64,000 nt of DNA. It comes from Bemisia tabaci. Its lineage: Eukaryota; Arthropoda; Insecta; Hemiptera; Aleyrodidae. The notes beneath the pieces are model-generated. The model was given only the letters and a program-made list of their open reading frames with translations, was not told the DNA's origin and did not search any database. Below are positions 23,149-34,630 of the stretch, piece after piece. The translations under genes were made by a program, and so were the position numbers. The stretch's first letter is position 1, and every line of letters starts with the position of its first letter. The stretch is taken from contig NC_092797.1 in the NCBI RefSeq assembly GCF_918797505.1, positions 13,715,372-13,779,371 of the forward strand, given 5' to 3'.

Positions 23149-24357
23149 TCTCGCGGCCCTGGCATAGGTTTTATTAGAAATTGCCAAAACCTCAATTTCT
23201 CCAAAAAGTCACTCAACTCCTACCGGTACGTTATAACCTTCATTTGACTGCGGTAAGTTCGAGGCGCGCTTTCGTAGATCATCCTCATTCACACGGGAAT
23301 ATACACGATGCGGGTGGTTTTACTTTCATCGTGTCCAATGGTCCATCCAATTCGGGTTGCCCACACCACATTCAAATCTACCCAGCGAGTCGATTGGTGA
23401 ATCGATATCGAACGACCTCGATCGATATATAGCATTGTGAAAGCATAGAAAGTTATCTATCTAGTGCATTCGATAACAATTCAAGAATCGACCCTCAGGT
23501 TGGCGAACCGGAGGAGCCGCTTCGCTTCAAAGCCAAAAATAACGCGCATTACACACCCGGCGTTACAGCTGCAGCTCTCGTAAGTGCCTCTAAGTGTAAT
23601 TTCTGACACAAACAAGATCAAAACGAAAGGTCTTTCGGACTGGAACCACATATTTTGTTTGTTCGAGAGAGCGCTCTAATTATATTTGCAGTTAGCGCGT
23701 TTGTTCCGGCGCGGAGCTTTGTTTTTGAATATCTCGTGTTCCCGCCACTAAACGTGTTCCCCCGGGCGGTGAGCGGGGCGGGGGGCGGGGGTTACCTCAT
23801 TCAAATAAACCGGGAGCGAAAAAGGGAGTCAGACTAGGATTCTTCAAAGGAATTTCCTTTTGTTCGGGCCGGCGGCGGCGAGACGGCAGATGCTGGTAAG
23901 ACAAGGAGACTGCCTTATTTTGTGGTTTTTATTAAATTCATGAAACCGCGTTTTCGTTCGCCGAGAGGGAGTCATTAGAGGGCGGCGGGCGTGTAAATCG
24001 AGGAGTTTCTCGTATTCAGCTCGGGTTTTCTTGAATAACTCCACGCAATTGCGATCGATCTGCCGCGGCGCGGTCGGGCGTCGGGAAAAATCTGTTGTCG
24101 GCCCGGGCGGGGGGGCGGGCGGGACTGTCATGGTGCTCTGCCGCGCGGCAGAAAATCCAATCAAGGATCCGTGCTTAATCGGACCACCAGAGTCCTCCGT
24201 TCAATTTAGTTGTAGCCCTGGGCGAGCCTCCTGCCGCCGCCGCGCCCTGTTGCCACCTGCCGCAAGCTCCCCACCGCAAGACGTTTTTCTACCGTCTTGA
24301 GCATCTGCCACGTTATCAGAGCGAGCTGTGAGTACGCACAGTTAAAATGGACCGTGT
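23149..24357. other. GC-rich island, no gene resolved
   Basis: About 23690-24290 is unusually GC-rich, with runs such as ggggcggggggcggggg and many CpG. This could mark a promoter region, an unmethylated island or a first exon, but no TATA box with initiator, coding frame or splice chain can be established. A cggtaagt donor-like word occurs at 23251-23258. All of this is weak inference. Confidence 0.35.
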
Positions 24358-24664
24358 GTGCACGGAAAAAAAAACTTCGTGCATGGGACCCGAAGTTGAG
24401 GTCATATGGATCTCTGAAGTTTTCTGATCACACATCCGAAAACTTGAGGTCGAGCTGCCGAAGTTCGGGTCAGACATCGAGGCACTTCGGTATGTGCCGG
24501 ATTACTTCAGATGTGTGACCCGAACCATTCGATATATATCGAAGTGCTTCAGATATCTGACCCGAGCTTCGGCAGTAAAGCTTTAAGATACGTGATCGGA
24601 AAACTTCAGAGAGCCATATGACCTCAACTTCGGGTCCCACGCATGAAGTTTTTTTCTCCGTGTA
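24358..24664. mobile_element. Family M inverted-repeat element
   Basis: The left arm (gcacggaaaaaaaaacttcg, then catgggacccgaagttgagg, gtcatatgga...ctgaag) pairs with the right arm ending near 24660 (cctcaacttcgggtcccacg, then catgaagtttttttctccgt). Inside are further partly inverted blocks around ctgccgaagttcgggtcaga. Arms of more than 60 bp with only a few mismatches make it a clear foldback or MITE. No transposase. It abuts family F copy 1. Confidence 0.75.
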
Positions 24665-24847
24665 GTAGAAAGGAACCAAGCCACATCAGCTATTGCGAAA
24701 TTCAGTTGGGCACTTTAATTGTTTACATGAAAACAATTGTGCGGATTTTTCAATGGAATTGACACAACCGTTTTTATGTAAAAAAAAAATGCAATAGCTC
24801 TATTAAATTTGGCACTAGCTGGTGTGGCTTGGTTCCTTTCTGCTAAA
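24664..24847. mobile_element. Family F MITE, copy 1
   Basis: Inverted ends tagtagaaaggaaccaagcc...atcagctattg and caatagctct...agctggtgtggcttggttcc...tttctgcta, about 45 bp each with scattered mismatches. The interior contains acatgaaaacaattgtgcgg, shared with copy 2. The outer part of the left end (gaccgcgtt) is missing, perhaps cut off by element M. Confidence 0.7.
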
Positions 24848-24976
24848 CGCGGTACAAGTGTGGTTACATTGAGTTGTTTCTTTTTCGGTTGGCACTGTCA
24901 ACTTTCAGGTTGAATCGACCGTGGCCGTGGGTCACTCTGAGATATCGGGGGATGAGGAAACGTGTCCTGCTGAACT

Positions 24977-25203
24977 GGACCGCGTTAGCCATATCAGCTA
25001 TTGCCAAATTCAATGGGACAGTAATTTTTACATGAAAACGATGGTGCGGGTTTTTGTGCGAATTTCAGCGAATTTTCTGCATAGCAAACAGCAAATTTCC
25101 TAAAATTTTCAAAGAAATCCGCACGAACGTTCTCTTAAAAAAATTAAATTGTTCAGTTAAATTTGGTCATATCTGATGTGGCTTGATTCCTTTCTGCTGA
25201 AAG
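24977..25203. mobile_element. Family F MITE, copy 2
   Basis: Left end ggaccgcgttagccatatca then gctattgccaaattcaatggg; right end ttaaatttggtcatatctga then tgtggcttgattcctttctg. Internal match to copy 1 through tttttacatgaaaacgatgg. Copies 1 and 2 lie about 130 bp apart in the same orientation. Non-coding. Confidence 0.65.
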
Positions 25204-28200
25204 CTGTCCAACTAATGTACTCTTGCTCCTCTCTAACGCGATCTAGGTTCGATCCTAGCGGCACGTGCCTGATTTTAAATGAGGTTGCAAATTTTCAACC
25301 CAAAGATCTGTTCAATGTAATCCAAAGAAAAGCAACTAAAAAAATGTATATCGCACCTTTAAATTACCTTGTGTTCTACTTCTTATTTTCACCCAAAATG
25401 TTGCTTAATTTTTCTTACTGCACATATCAGTACGAACATACGCTTGAATATTGCTATTCCTGTCTCAGAGATGTGCGTGTTGCATGTAAGGAAAGGCGTT
25501 TTTCAAGGATAGTCGCATTCAAAGGGTCCAGAAAACTGCGCAACAGCTCTGAAGCGTTACCAAAGAGAGCGTACATTAAAAGCACGTGTTGCTTTAAAGA
25601 GATGAGCCGAACAGTATCCGAGCTGAAAATTTTATCGAAAATCCGCCGAAAAAAGCGGCTGCGAAAGGAAAAATTAGAATTAAGCAATAAACTTGTTTTT
25701 GGAAAACATAATCCTACCTCTAAAGTAAAGCCTCGTTGTGAGGGAGGAGAAGGTAACTGGCACAACTTAACAATGTTGCAAGGCGTATGTGCAGTGAAAA
25801 GGACATTAAGGGTGGAAGAAATATCAACCATATGATTGATGTGACACGTTGAGATATCAAGAGAGGCACGGCACATAATATCTATGTATCCCTCACAAGT
25901 GGCAAGCGTAACAGGTCCTCCTGAGGGGAGTTTCATCGCTATCACCTCGCACAATACCTCCAACTGAACTTTCATTTCTTTCTTCCTTTTTCCGAGAAAA
26001 TTTTGACGTTGGAACTAGATCTATCCTCTCCTTTGACCAATTAGATGTTAGGCTTCATTCACGCGACCGTTGAAAATACGAACTGAAAGAACGTACATTC
26101 TATCACAAATATATGACATAATGAGAATGACCGTAAGGTATGACAAAGGCTACAATAAAAAAGCATTCCTAATCTGTCAGACAGTTAGTCTTAACAAAGC
26201 ACAAAGTTTCAAGACGGTAATATTTGGCCCTTAGTCATGGGCATCTTTCCATGAATTTGCAAACGTGGTTTGGGCTTTTCATGCAATAAAACTTTGGAGC
26301 TGAGCCATAATCTCATTTTTATGTTTTTTTTTTAAGTGAGATTTTTTTGGTTTCTATTCCTTTCTTTTGACTTGGGAACCTACAGCCACGTATGGACATA
26401 ATATGTGGATAGAATAGAAAGGGAGAGTTAGATAGATACTTAATAGGATCAATTGCGTTAGATATGGGACTAGAAAAGTAGAATAGACGCTAGAGGAAAC
26501 TTGGGAGCCCCTAGCTACACCAGTTAGCCATAATCTTAAAATGAATGGGTTCAACAGAGATCAGCCTAATTAAATCTGATGTTGCCACATTTCCGACCAT
26601 ATTTTATTTGTTCACGGAAAACTTGAAAAAATTTTAAATGGACATTTTTGTGATTATATTCTCCAAAGGAAACATCCATGAGAACTTTCAAGTCAATATA
26701 TTGTTCAGTTTACAGTTAATTTTAGGACATGAGAAAAAATTAGGCAACCTGAAACCCAGTCAGGCTGATTTTGATAGAATCTACCCTATTAATGACCAAA
26801 GAAAGTAATAAATGCACAGTAGTAACTTTCTCAACACTTTTTAGGGTTTGAAGCGGCTCTATTGGGTGTCCAACTTTTTCACAGAAATTCATGGTTGAAC
26901 CGAAAATCTTCGATTGAAACTGGGTGATTTTCTCGAACTTAATTCATTTAAAATCTTCATCGTTGATACGACACCATTGCGACAGTCGTTTCGTGCTGAG
27001 ACAGTTTAGTTTTACATGGAGCCCTCGGAGGGGGTCGAGTTTTTCACGTGGAGTCTCGCTTGATTTATGTGCCTCCGGCATTCTCTTGCGGTCGTCCTCA
27101 TTCAACGCACGTAAACAGCTGAAGTTTCAATATCACACGGGGCGCGCAATCTTGACACGTCTTCCTGAATTATGTAAATCTTTTAAAAGCCGTTTTTGTC
27201 GAAGGTAACCTCCCCAATGTTCGAAATTTGCGAGTTACACGATCTCGATCCTGGTATTAGTGCAGGGCTGGGGAGAGCTGGCTTAATTTTTTTGAGAATA
27301 CGTAATTTTATAATATAAACCGCGAAAAGAAAACATGTTATAAGGAGTTGTTATTGAGAGATAACAAGTCATATTAATTTCGTACCATATAATCTTTTAG
27401 ACTCGAAGGTTAGCATCGATGATTAATGAGCTGGACCACAACAACTTAAAATACCCTGAAATAAATCACTCATCGATGGCTGAAGTTGGAATATGCGGAT
27501 ATCCAATCGTGGGGTTAAAAATCTTCGATCATTTTCTATTTTTTATTTTTATTTTTATTAGAATAACTCACAAACTTGTTTTTTTTTTAAGTTTCTTTGC
27601 AATTTTTTTACTCATTCAAAAATATTCATAGAAAATTTCAGAAAAATGTTTTCGTCGGTTTCTTTGTACGAAAAATAAAACACAATACGAGATCTTAAAA
27701 CATTGTTTTCAGTGTTGCGGCTTGAAATTTCCGACATTTTTTTAACATTTTGATGTCACATTTTGGGGCATAATTTTGTTCGCTTATCCTCTATTTTTGT
27801 TCAGTTGTGAATGTAATTAGCCAATAACTAAGATCTATCGACTGATTACATCCTACAAGTTAGTTCGGCTGCCATCCTCATAGAATATGACACGTATTTC
27901 TTTATTGCGAGGTGAGACCTCTTCAGGTCGCAGATTACTCTTCAGGGTTTATGCCTTGTTGAGGACCAATCAAGAAGGGTACCCTAACACATGACGAAAG
28001 CAGTCTGCGGTCACAAATTTCGTCTTGGAGACAGGACTATGATCAAAAAAATTTTGGAGAAGAAATTGAAAGTTATGGTATTCTAGGAAATAACTTTTGG
28101 TGGGCTAGGTTAGGCACTGACATTTTTGAGAGGGAAGAGGATGCCTTTAGCACGTTTTTTGAGTGTTAATAATCAATTCAACTCTCTTCGTCAAAAATGA

Positions 28201-30932
28201 TTTGTGGGAATATTGAAAATTCTCGAGTATTAATGAGAAAAACGGCTCAAAATTGCGGAATGAAAGTTTTGTGCGACGCTATCGTGGTATTGCGCGGTGA
28301 AGGAGTGAGAATTACCAAGAAACAATCCCTGCAGGGAAGGAGATTGAGCCCCTCTCATTTTTTCCACTGACGGATATTAGGTGCCATAAAAAAGCGGGGA
28401 GACTTGCGACTATATTTCATACAGAACAGCCTATTGTGTGATTGCTTTTGCTGCGGAGCTGGGCGGGGCGTGGCGGAGCGGTGGCCGAGGGGGGGGGGGG
28501 TGTTCTTGCCGCACGTCTCTTCATTCCAAAATACCGAGCTGAACTCGAACCAATTTTCAATATTGGAATTTATTGATTGGCATTGGCGTTCGCAGTAGCG
28601 TGTTTCTGCCTCATGATTCGTCTAAATTAACTTAACGGACTTATAACTAAAGTCTTCGTCCGAGGCTCTCTCCTTAGCACCACTCTCCGGGAGTGAGGCA
28701 TCAAATTAGAGACTCGGGGCAGAAGTGGTACAAGCGACTATTCCCCGACAGTCTCTCACTCGTTTTTAATTATCTCAAGCAACCAAATGGACATGATATA
28801 GCAATCTTACTACCCTCAGCTCTCGTTCCTGGATGGTACTTTGTACGTTGCAGCATTAATTATTTGCTCGATGAAATGAAGCCTATTCCGCAGTTCCATC
28901 CGCTATGTAATTATTTTGATTGTTACTTGGAAGTGACGGTATAAACATTCTTTGAGTGATTTTGAAATTGATGGGGATATTGAATCGTCTTCAGAAATAA
29001 CTCAATTAAAGTAATATGAAGAAAATGAATAGTGGCCTTCCGCAGTTCAGAGACTGTAACACCAGTAAAATCCTTCCAAATTGGTATTTGTAAAAACCAC
29101 TAACTGAAGGAATGTTCTTCCAACTTTTTCTCACAAAAACCCAAAAACTGACAACCCATCTCGAAGTTATGACCGTTTGAAAATTTATAGCTCAAACCCT
29201 TAATTTTGAGGAAAACCCCTATCAAATTTTTCTCGTAGATGGTCATAAATGGCGGTGATTTTGTTGTCTTGACACCTTGTCTGCGACTCTAAGCCCTTTC
29301 ATTATACCTATGCATGCAATACTCTATGCATTGTCGTGAAGGTAATTTAGTTGCCTAGTGAAATAATACTTACTTGGCACTTTAATCCATTTCTTTTTCA
29401 AATAATAATTTCGATCAGCGCTTAGTTAATTTTAAAATTGGTCTCTGTACTTCCATGGATGATTATTAATACTTTCACAGTTCTTGCCACTAACCAAATT
29501 TAGTGCTTGAAACGTGGCAAAGCTGGTCTTTTAAGTCAGATAAACTTTAATTAGTGGGAGAAGCTTGTTTGTTTATTCCTTTTTTCCATCCGTATTATGA
29601 ATGTCGAAAGTAAGAAAACGCATTTACACAGATTTCAGCATTTAGTTTTTGGAGTAAACACACAAGTTGAAACAAAACAAAAAAGACAAAAGAAAAAGAA
29701 ACAGAAGATCCATCTTTCACAACATTGATCCTTTAGAGGCTTGTAAAATATTTGATATTCAGTATAGGTATTGTACAAACGCAAGAGCCAGAATAACAAA
29801 GCGGTGAGAATGAGAAAGAAAGTTAAAAAATAATGTTATCAAACCCATGCTCACTATTTAGCGGATACATTATAGACTCTGTGTAATAATACAATTCCCA
29901 GTAGTCGTGCGCTTTAGTCGACAAGCTGAATTGTGAGCGCGTAATGTGTTTGACTTCATTATGAGGACGAAAAAACACCGCTGCGAAATAATTATCTGCA
30001 GCGAGCTCTTTGAATCGAGCTTTCGCGTTGCTGCCTCACATATCATACTTGCTGCAATATTTTTATTTTATTAGTCACGTTGTGACAACAATTATTCATT
30101 TTATGCCGGACGTGGTCCGAGCTGTGCATCCACCGAAATGCTCTCCTACATTGAAAAATATTTACCTAAAATACTTTTGTTGGGACGAAGAAAATTGTTA
30201 CTCTTTTCTATACGATAAAAAATTATTTTTATCTCTGGTCGATCAAGGATTTTTTTTACAATTTTCTTGATGGTACACGTCTGAATAGCGTGTCAACTGT
30301 TCTTTTTCAATCAAACAATGATTTTCAAACTGTGTTCAGAAATCTCAATCTGTGTAGTTACTTAAAGTTGGTGATCTACACCCAAACGTTGACAAAAAGC
30401 TCATCAGCTACAATTAGCCCTTCAGACCCTTTCAGTGTAACAATGTAAAACGGACAATTTGAACGATCTATGCATGATGAGAAACACCAAAGACATAAAA
30501 GCATTACTATAATTTTAAATGACTGCGAAATATACGAACTACTACAGAAAGAAGTGTTGGTAATTTTGCAAAGATTCATCCTAGCTTGCCTTGAAATTTT
30601 GCAAAATCCTAAAGTTTTTCTATTGTATTTTACATTAGAAAATTCTCGTAATCCATCACTAGGATCGTACTGAACTGATCGCACTAATATGTAGCTCTCG
30701 GATGTTAAAAGTGTGTCTGATGAATATCAAATGCTGTCTCGACTACCCCCGTAGTTATGTTTGTATTCCATGGATGTAAAAACTGCGAGGGCAAACGAGG
30801 TAAGTATCCAAAGGTCACCGAACATATTTTTAACTTCCAAGATGCTATCTCAGCATTTAATTTTTTCAGTGATACTAAAAGCTTTTTTATTGAACTTTAC
30901 TCAATAATTCTAGATTGAGGATCTCATTGAGC
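25204..30932. other. Long stretch without recognisable genes or repeats
   Basis: The longest open frame in the window (219 codons, 25176-25835, plus) starts inside family F and overlaps a 173-codon frame on the other strand. Neither has a recognisable domain, so both are treated as unproven. Around 25430-25500 there is a faint D-like core. A G-run lies at about 28491-28500. Bases 30690-30790 faintly resemble hairpin L. Nothing else is supported. Confidence 0.4.
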
Positions 30933-31047
30933 CCGTGGCGTGGCGTTCTTTGCGATAAATTAATTGTGTCCGCAACGAACACTTTAATTTTTTACCACAG
31001 CTTCAAATGTGGAAATATCGATAATCGATCATTACACCTCGCCACTG
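30933..31047 (-). mobile_element. Family A hAT-like MITE, copy 4, internally deleted (115 bp)
   Basis: Ends ccgtggcgtggcgttctttg and cacctcgccactg; interior keeps aacgaacacttta and the variant atcgataatcgatcatt but lacks about 50 bp found in other copies. It is flanked by the perfect 8-bp target duplication cattgagc (30925-30932 and 31048-31055). Orientation is opposite to copies 1-3. Confidence 0.9.
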
Positions 31048-31055
31048 CATTGAGC

Positions 31056-32113
31056 CTCCCTAAATCTGGATTTAACCAAAAGGAGGTCATCCCGAAAAAA
31101 ATAGCTGTCTTAAGAGCGACTAAAAATACTGTATCCCTAGGGAAGAATAATCCGAGGTCTTGCATGATGAACTCCTGAAACTTTATGGAACAGACTAAGT
31201 AGTGCAGTAAGATGCACCGCGCTCGCTAACAGAGCTGCCATCCCCGAGGAACTCGCAGGGATCTTGATAGCGCTGAATCCCTTTCCATCCCACTCTCAAC
31301 GTCATGTTAATGAAGGACAAGGAAGCAGAAGATAAACATCGTCACCGTAAGAATCGCCCGGGATGGGGGCTCTACGTCATACAGTAACGAGCATCATTTT
31401 CCTCGCGTGTACTCCCCGGCATAACACACATTATTGAAACGATAAATGATTCCTTTCACGTGGGGCGCCGGGGGTTGGGCCCTTGTTTTTCATCAGCCTG
31501 AAATGCCGCGCAAGGAGTGTCGGATGCCATTTAATTTGAATTTTTAGGATTATTCGGGAACCTTTTTACCTGATCATGCGCTCGGAGTCATCTCGAATGT
31601 CCTGAATATTTCACGAGGGGAGCTTCGGGGACGGCGCCAACATTTCGGGTAGATTTTTTTCCCTCCCCTCTTCAGACAGACTACAAAAGGTGTGTTCAAA
31701 CTTTCGGAGCGGCGTTCCTTTGAATCGCCCCGTGCCAGCGCGGGCCCCCCCTCCTTATCTCATTTTGTTCAAATAAAGACGGTTTTTTCATTCTGGCCAC
31801 GACTGTTTAAGAATTGATGCCGCTTTACGCACAGCGTGAGGTCTGTCTGCGTTCATAAGTAATAATCCATTTGAATAAAGGGGGGACAAGTGGTGCGGGA
31901 GGGGCGAGGGAGGGAGGAACTTTACGCTCTTTGACGGGAATACCAGGACTAAAGATACCCATTTTGTGGTGCCCTGGAAATAAATTACATAGGTACTCAG
32001 CAAAAATTATGAACGAGTTTAGCAGGCTAGCGCCAAGTCAGGTCAAGTTTGAACCGGAAAAAGGAGGTTTGAAGTTTTATTCCTTTATGGAAGACTCAAT
32101 GTTACGAAAAAGT

Positions 32114-32155
<42 letters not shown>

Positions 32156-32627
32156 CTTCAACCAAATAAGTAAATGAAACGTAACTACTACGAGAATATG
32201 TCTTGTACCTCAATTATTTTTACATTCAAAATGTGATTCTCGAATTTTTAACAGCTCCACTTTAAGAACAGGATGCAATATTCCGTTACCGGTACAAGCA
32301 TCGGCGAAACCAAATGATGAAAGTCCGATAACAGCAACGGAAACGTCGAAATTACAGTAGCAGAATAGCCTACACAGAAGTTGTGTTCACGTGTAAATAC
32401 AAGTTTTTCATCATTGACGATCCTGCAACTTAAATCTTAAAAGTGCAGAACTTAAGAATTCCTTAAAATCCGAGAATAGCTGTTTTTGGACATCAAATCT
32501 GATGAGAACTTATTGTAAAAAATTGTCCAAAAAATTCCAAAAGGAAAACATAATCCGACCGGAGAAAGCAATGTGCAACACGCGATTGACAAGACGTTTC
32601 CGCCACGCATGATGGAATTGCACCGCA
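31056..32627. other. Unassigned DNA, GC-richer at 31200-31760, 32-T run
   Basis: No gene supported. A 32-T run lies at 32118-32149. The GC-richer part shows short open frames in several phases without domains. Confidence 0.4.
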
Positions 32628-32700
32628 CCACAAAATAAGGAACTAGCTTTTCTCGCTCATTTTAGAAACGACATATGCATCATTATCATGCTCATGCAGA
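32628..32700. mobile_element. Family H fragment
   Basis: Contains aaaataaggaactagc and ctcattttagaaacgacat, matching the left half of the full H copies. The right half is missing; the sequence drifts before the family A copy that follows. Confidence 0.5.
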
Positions 32701-32721
32701 TAGGTGCCTCCATGGATAAGC

Positions 32722-32884
32722 CAGTAGTGGCGTGTCATTCTATAATTATATCGATTAATCTACCATTTAAACCTATGGAAAAGGATCGATGTACGGAGCG
32801 TTTGCGACAAACACCTTAATAATCGACTTTTCACCATAGCTTCAAACGGGATTATCGATAATCGATCATTGACGCCTTGCCAGA
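32722..32884 (-). mobile_element. Family A hAT-like MITE, copy 5 (degenerate)
   Basis: Interior landmarks ccatttaaacctatggaaaa, ggatcgatg and caaacaccttaataatcgac are clear. The terminal repeats are eroded (cagtagtggcgtg, cgccttgccagag) and no target duplication is visible. Opposite orientation to copies 1-3. Confidence 0.75.
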
Positions 32885-33128
32885 GCAAAGCATTTCCTTA
32901 TTGAGAAAAACAGTCCAAGCATTCTATAGCACTTAAATTAATCGAAATTACTTGGACGATTTCCTTGAGGGCCTCGTCGTGCGAGAGTCAATATTAATTA
33001 TGAGAAATCCGCGAATATTGAATTTTATCGGAGGGTTCAGGGTCACGCCCTAGGAATTACCCGCGGAATAAAAACTAATGGCGAGGACAGAAAAGTCGGA
33101 TGAGCGGGCAGGGCAATTTCCGACGGCG

Positions 33129-33358
33129 CACAGTGGATCGAGTCAATTAGAGAGGTCGGACATGAAATTGTTGACAAAAACTGCGAATTATGATGTTTAT
33201 TCCGTCTCATTTTAAAGCCCAAGGGGTACTAAAAGAAAATTTCACGAGAAAACCAATGGAGCCACTTTCAGGACCTCAAAGTTTGGCATAAACAGAATTA
33301 TGAGCGTTTAAAGTTTCCAAATTTTGTCCGACCTCTCCTGTTGACTCGATACACTGTG
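33129..33358. mobile_element. Family N MITE, copy 1
   Basis: Inverted ends cacagtggatcgagtcaatt (through agagaggtcggaca) and tgtccgacctctcctgttga (through ctcgatacactgtg), about 33 bp. The 5-bp direct repeat cggcg flanks it (33124-33128, 33359-33363). A second copy at 57575-57805 aligns along its whole length, including tttcacgagaaaaccaatgg, which fixes the boundaries. Non-coding; superfamily not assigned. Confidence 0.8.
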
Positions 33359-33400
33359 CGGCGAGCAGCAAGAACCGCGGCCGGAACCGGAAGTCCGCGA

Positions 33401-33963
33401 ATTTATTCGCGCCGCAGGGCTGTCGAGCCGGAAGCCACTATTTGATTTAAGGACACGGAATCATTACGCGTGACCTCTTCTCCGAATATCCTTTTCACTT
33501 TCCTTGAGACAATCCATGGGTGAATCGAGACAAGCGAAAAAGGCGGAATGGACCGAGGAAAATTTCGATTTCAGCGGTTTTTCGCCTTAATTGTTTTGCA
33601 ACTTACCTCAATTTTTCTCAAATTTTAAAAATAAGAAACATCTCATTGCGCAATTTATTCGCGCCGCAGGGCTGTCGAGCCGGAAGCCACTATTTGATTT
33701 AAGGACACGGAATCATTACGCGTGACCTCTTCTCCGAATATCCTTTTCACTTTCCTTGAGACAATCCATGGGTGAATCGAGACAAGCGAAAAAGGCGGAA
33801 TGGACCACTGGACTAAGGAAAACGCACAGTGAAATCTCGCTCAGACCTTCTATCAAGGGACCGAGGAAAATTTCGATTTCAGCGGTTTTTCGCCTTAATT
33901 GTTTTGCAACTTACCTCAATTTTTCTCAAATTTTAAAAATAAGAAACATCTCATTGCGCAGCG
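33401..33963 (+). repeat. Recent tandem duplication, about 252 and 310 bp units
   Basis: Bases 33401-33652 are repeated from 33653 to about 33961 with no mismatch seen by eye, from atttattcgcgccgcagggc to aacatctcattgcgca. The second unit has about 57 extra bp after ggcggaatggacc, bracketed by ggacc direct repeats, so the first unit probably lost them by slippage. Short open frames inside are repeated accordingly and are not convincing genes. Confidence 0.9.
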
Positions 33964-34184
33964 TAGAGATACCACTATTCAGGGCTCCATAGACTGATTT
34001 AGTGAGTGCGTCATTCTATACAAAATCGAACTCTTGTTTCAACCAAAACAAACCGACAGAACCTCATGTATAAACTCTTTGTGAGTTGCTCTCCTACTCC
34101 AGCTTTGTTGCTCACGTTGTTCTTGAAACATTACGGCAAATAAGACGAACGAAAATAAACTTAACATGGAAATACTCGTAGAGC
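33964..34184. other. Unassigned DNA
   Basis: No feature recognised between the tandem duplication and the family D copy. Confidence 0.4.
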
Positions 34185-34425
34185 AACGGAAATGAGGCGC
34201 GTTGATGACGGCGCAGAGATACAACTATTCGTACTCGATGGATGTCCGTGTTGCGTCTGCAAAATTGAAGGCGCGAGAGCGCAATGCGGAACTCGAGATA
34301 CTCCGCTCTTTGATGCTCTGCGTTATCGCTCCCCAGATTCGGGAGAAAATTTAAAAAACCCGGCCCGAATACGCCTCTCTTGATATTCGGCTGTGTTGAC
34401 ACTCGATTTTTCTTTCTTTCAATTT
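34185..34425 (+). repeat. Family D dispersed repeat, copy 2
   Basis: Core gaggcgcgttgatgacggcg, then cagagatacaactattcgta, tggatgtccgtgttgcgtct and aaaattgaaggcgcg, followed by cgctccccagattcgggaga and ggctgtgttgacactcga. The order is that of copies at 9.4 and 53.8 kb, read on the opposite strand. The core is open as DDGAEIQLFVLDGCPCC, matching the minus-strand reading at 53.9 kb, although no known protein domain fits. Confidence 0.65.
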
Positions 34426-34455
34426 TTTTTTCTTTCAGCGCAAGTACGTCCAATT

Positions 34456-34622
34456 CAGAGGTGAGGCGTGAATGATCGATTATCGATATTTTCCCATTTG
34501 AGGCTATGATAAAGAATCGCTTGTTATTACGGTGTCCGTGTCGAACACCCTGTTTATCGATCCTATTCCATAGGTTTGAATGACAGATCAATCGATAAAT
34601 TGCAAAACACGTCACGCCACTG
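34456..34622 (+). mobile_element. Family A hAT-like MITE, copy 6
   Basis: Ends cagaggtgaggcgtgaatga and cacgtcacgccactg; interior atgataaagaatcgcttgtt and gaacaccctgtttatcgatc. Perfect 8-bp target duplication gtccaatt (34448-34455, 34623-34630). Non-coding; immediately downstream of a family D copy. Confidence 0.9.
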
Positions 34623-34630
34623 GTCCAATT

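Noticed and set aside
22918..23187. 89-codon minus-strand frame with repeated KF/HS words
   Set aside because: Translation of the palindromic minisatellite.
25237..25258. tRNA T-arm-like sequence (ctaggttcgatcctag)
   Set aside because: B-box-like stem-loop is present, but no A box or acceptor pairing was found upstream.
25176..25835. 219-codon plus-strand open frame
   Set aside because: It starts inside a family F element, overlaps a 173-codon frame on the opposite strand, and shows no recognisable domain or conserved motif; chance is likely.
34112..34615. 167-codon minus-strand frame across 34.1-34.6 kb
   Set aside because: Spans family D and family A repeats; its N-terminal part resembles translations of other family A copies, so it is repeat-derived.
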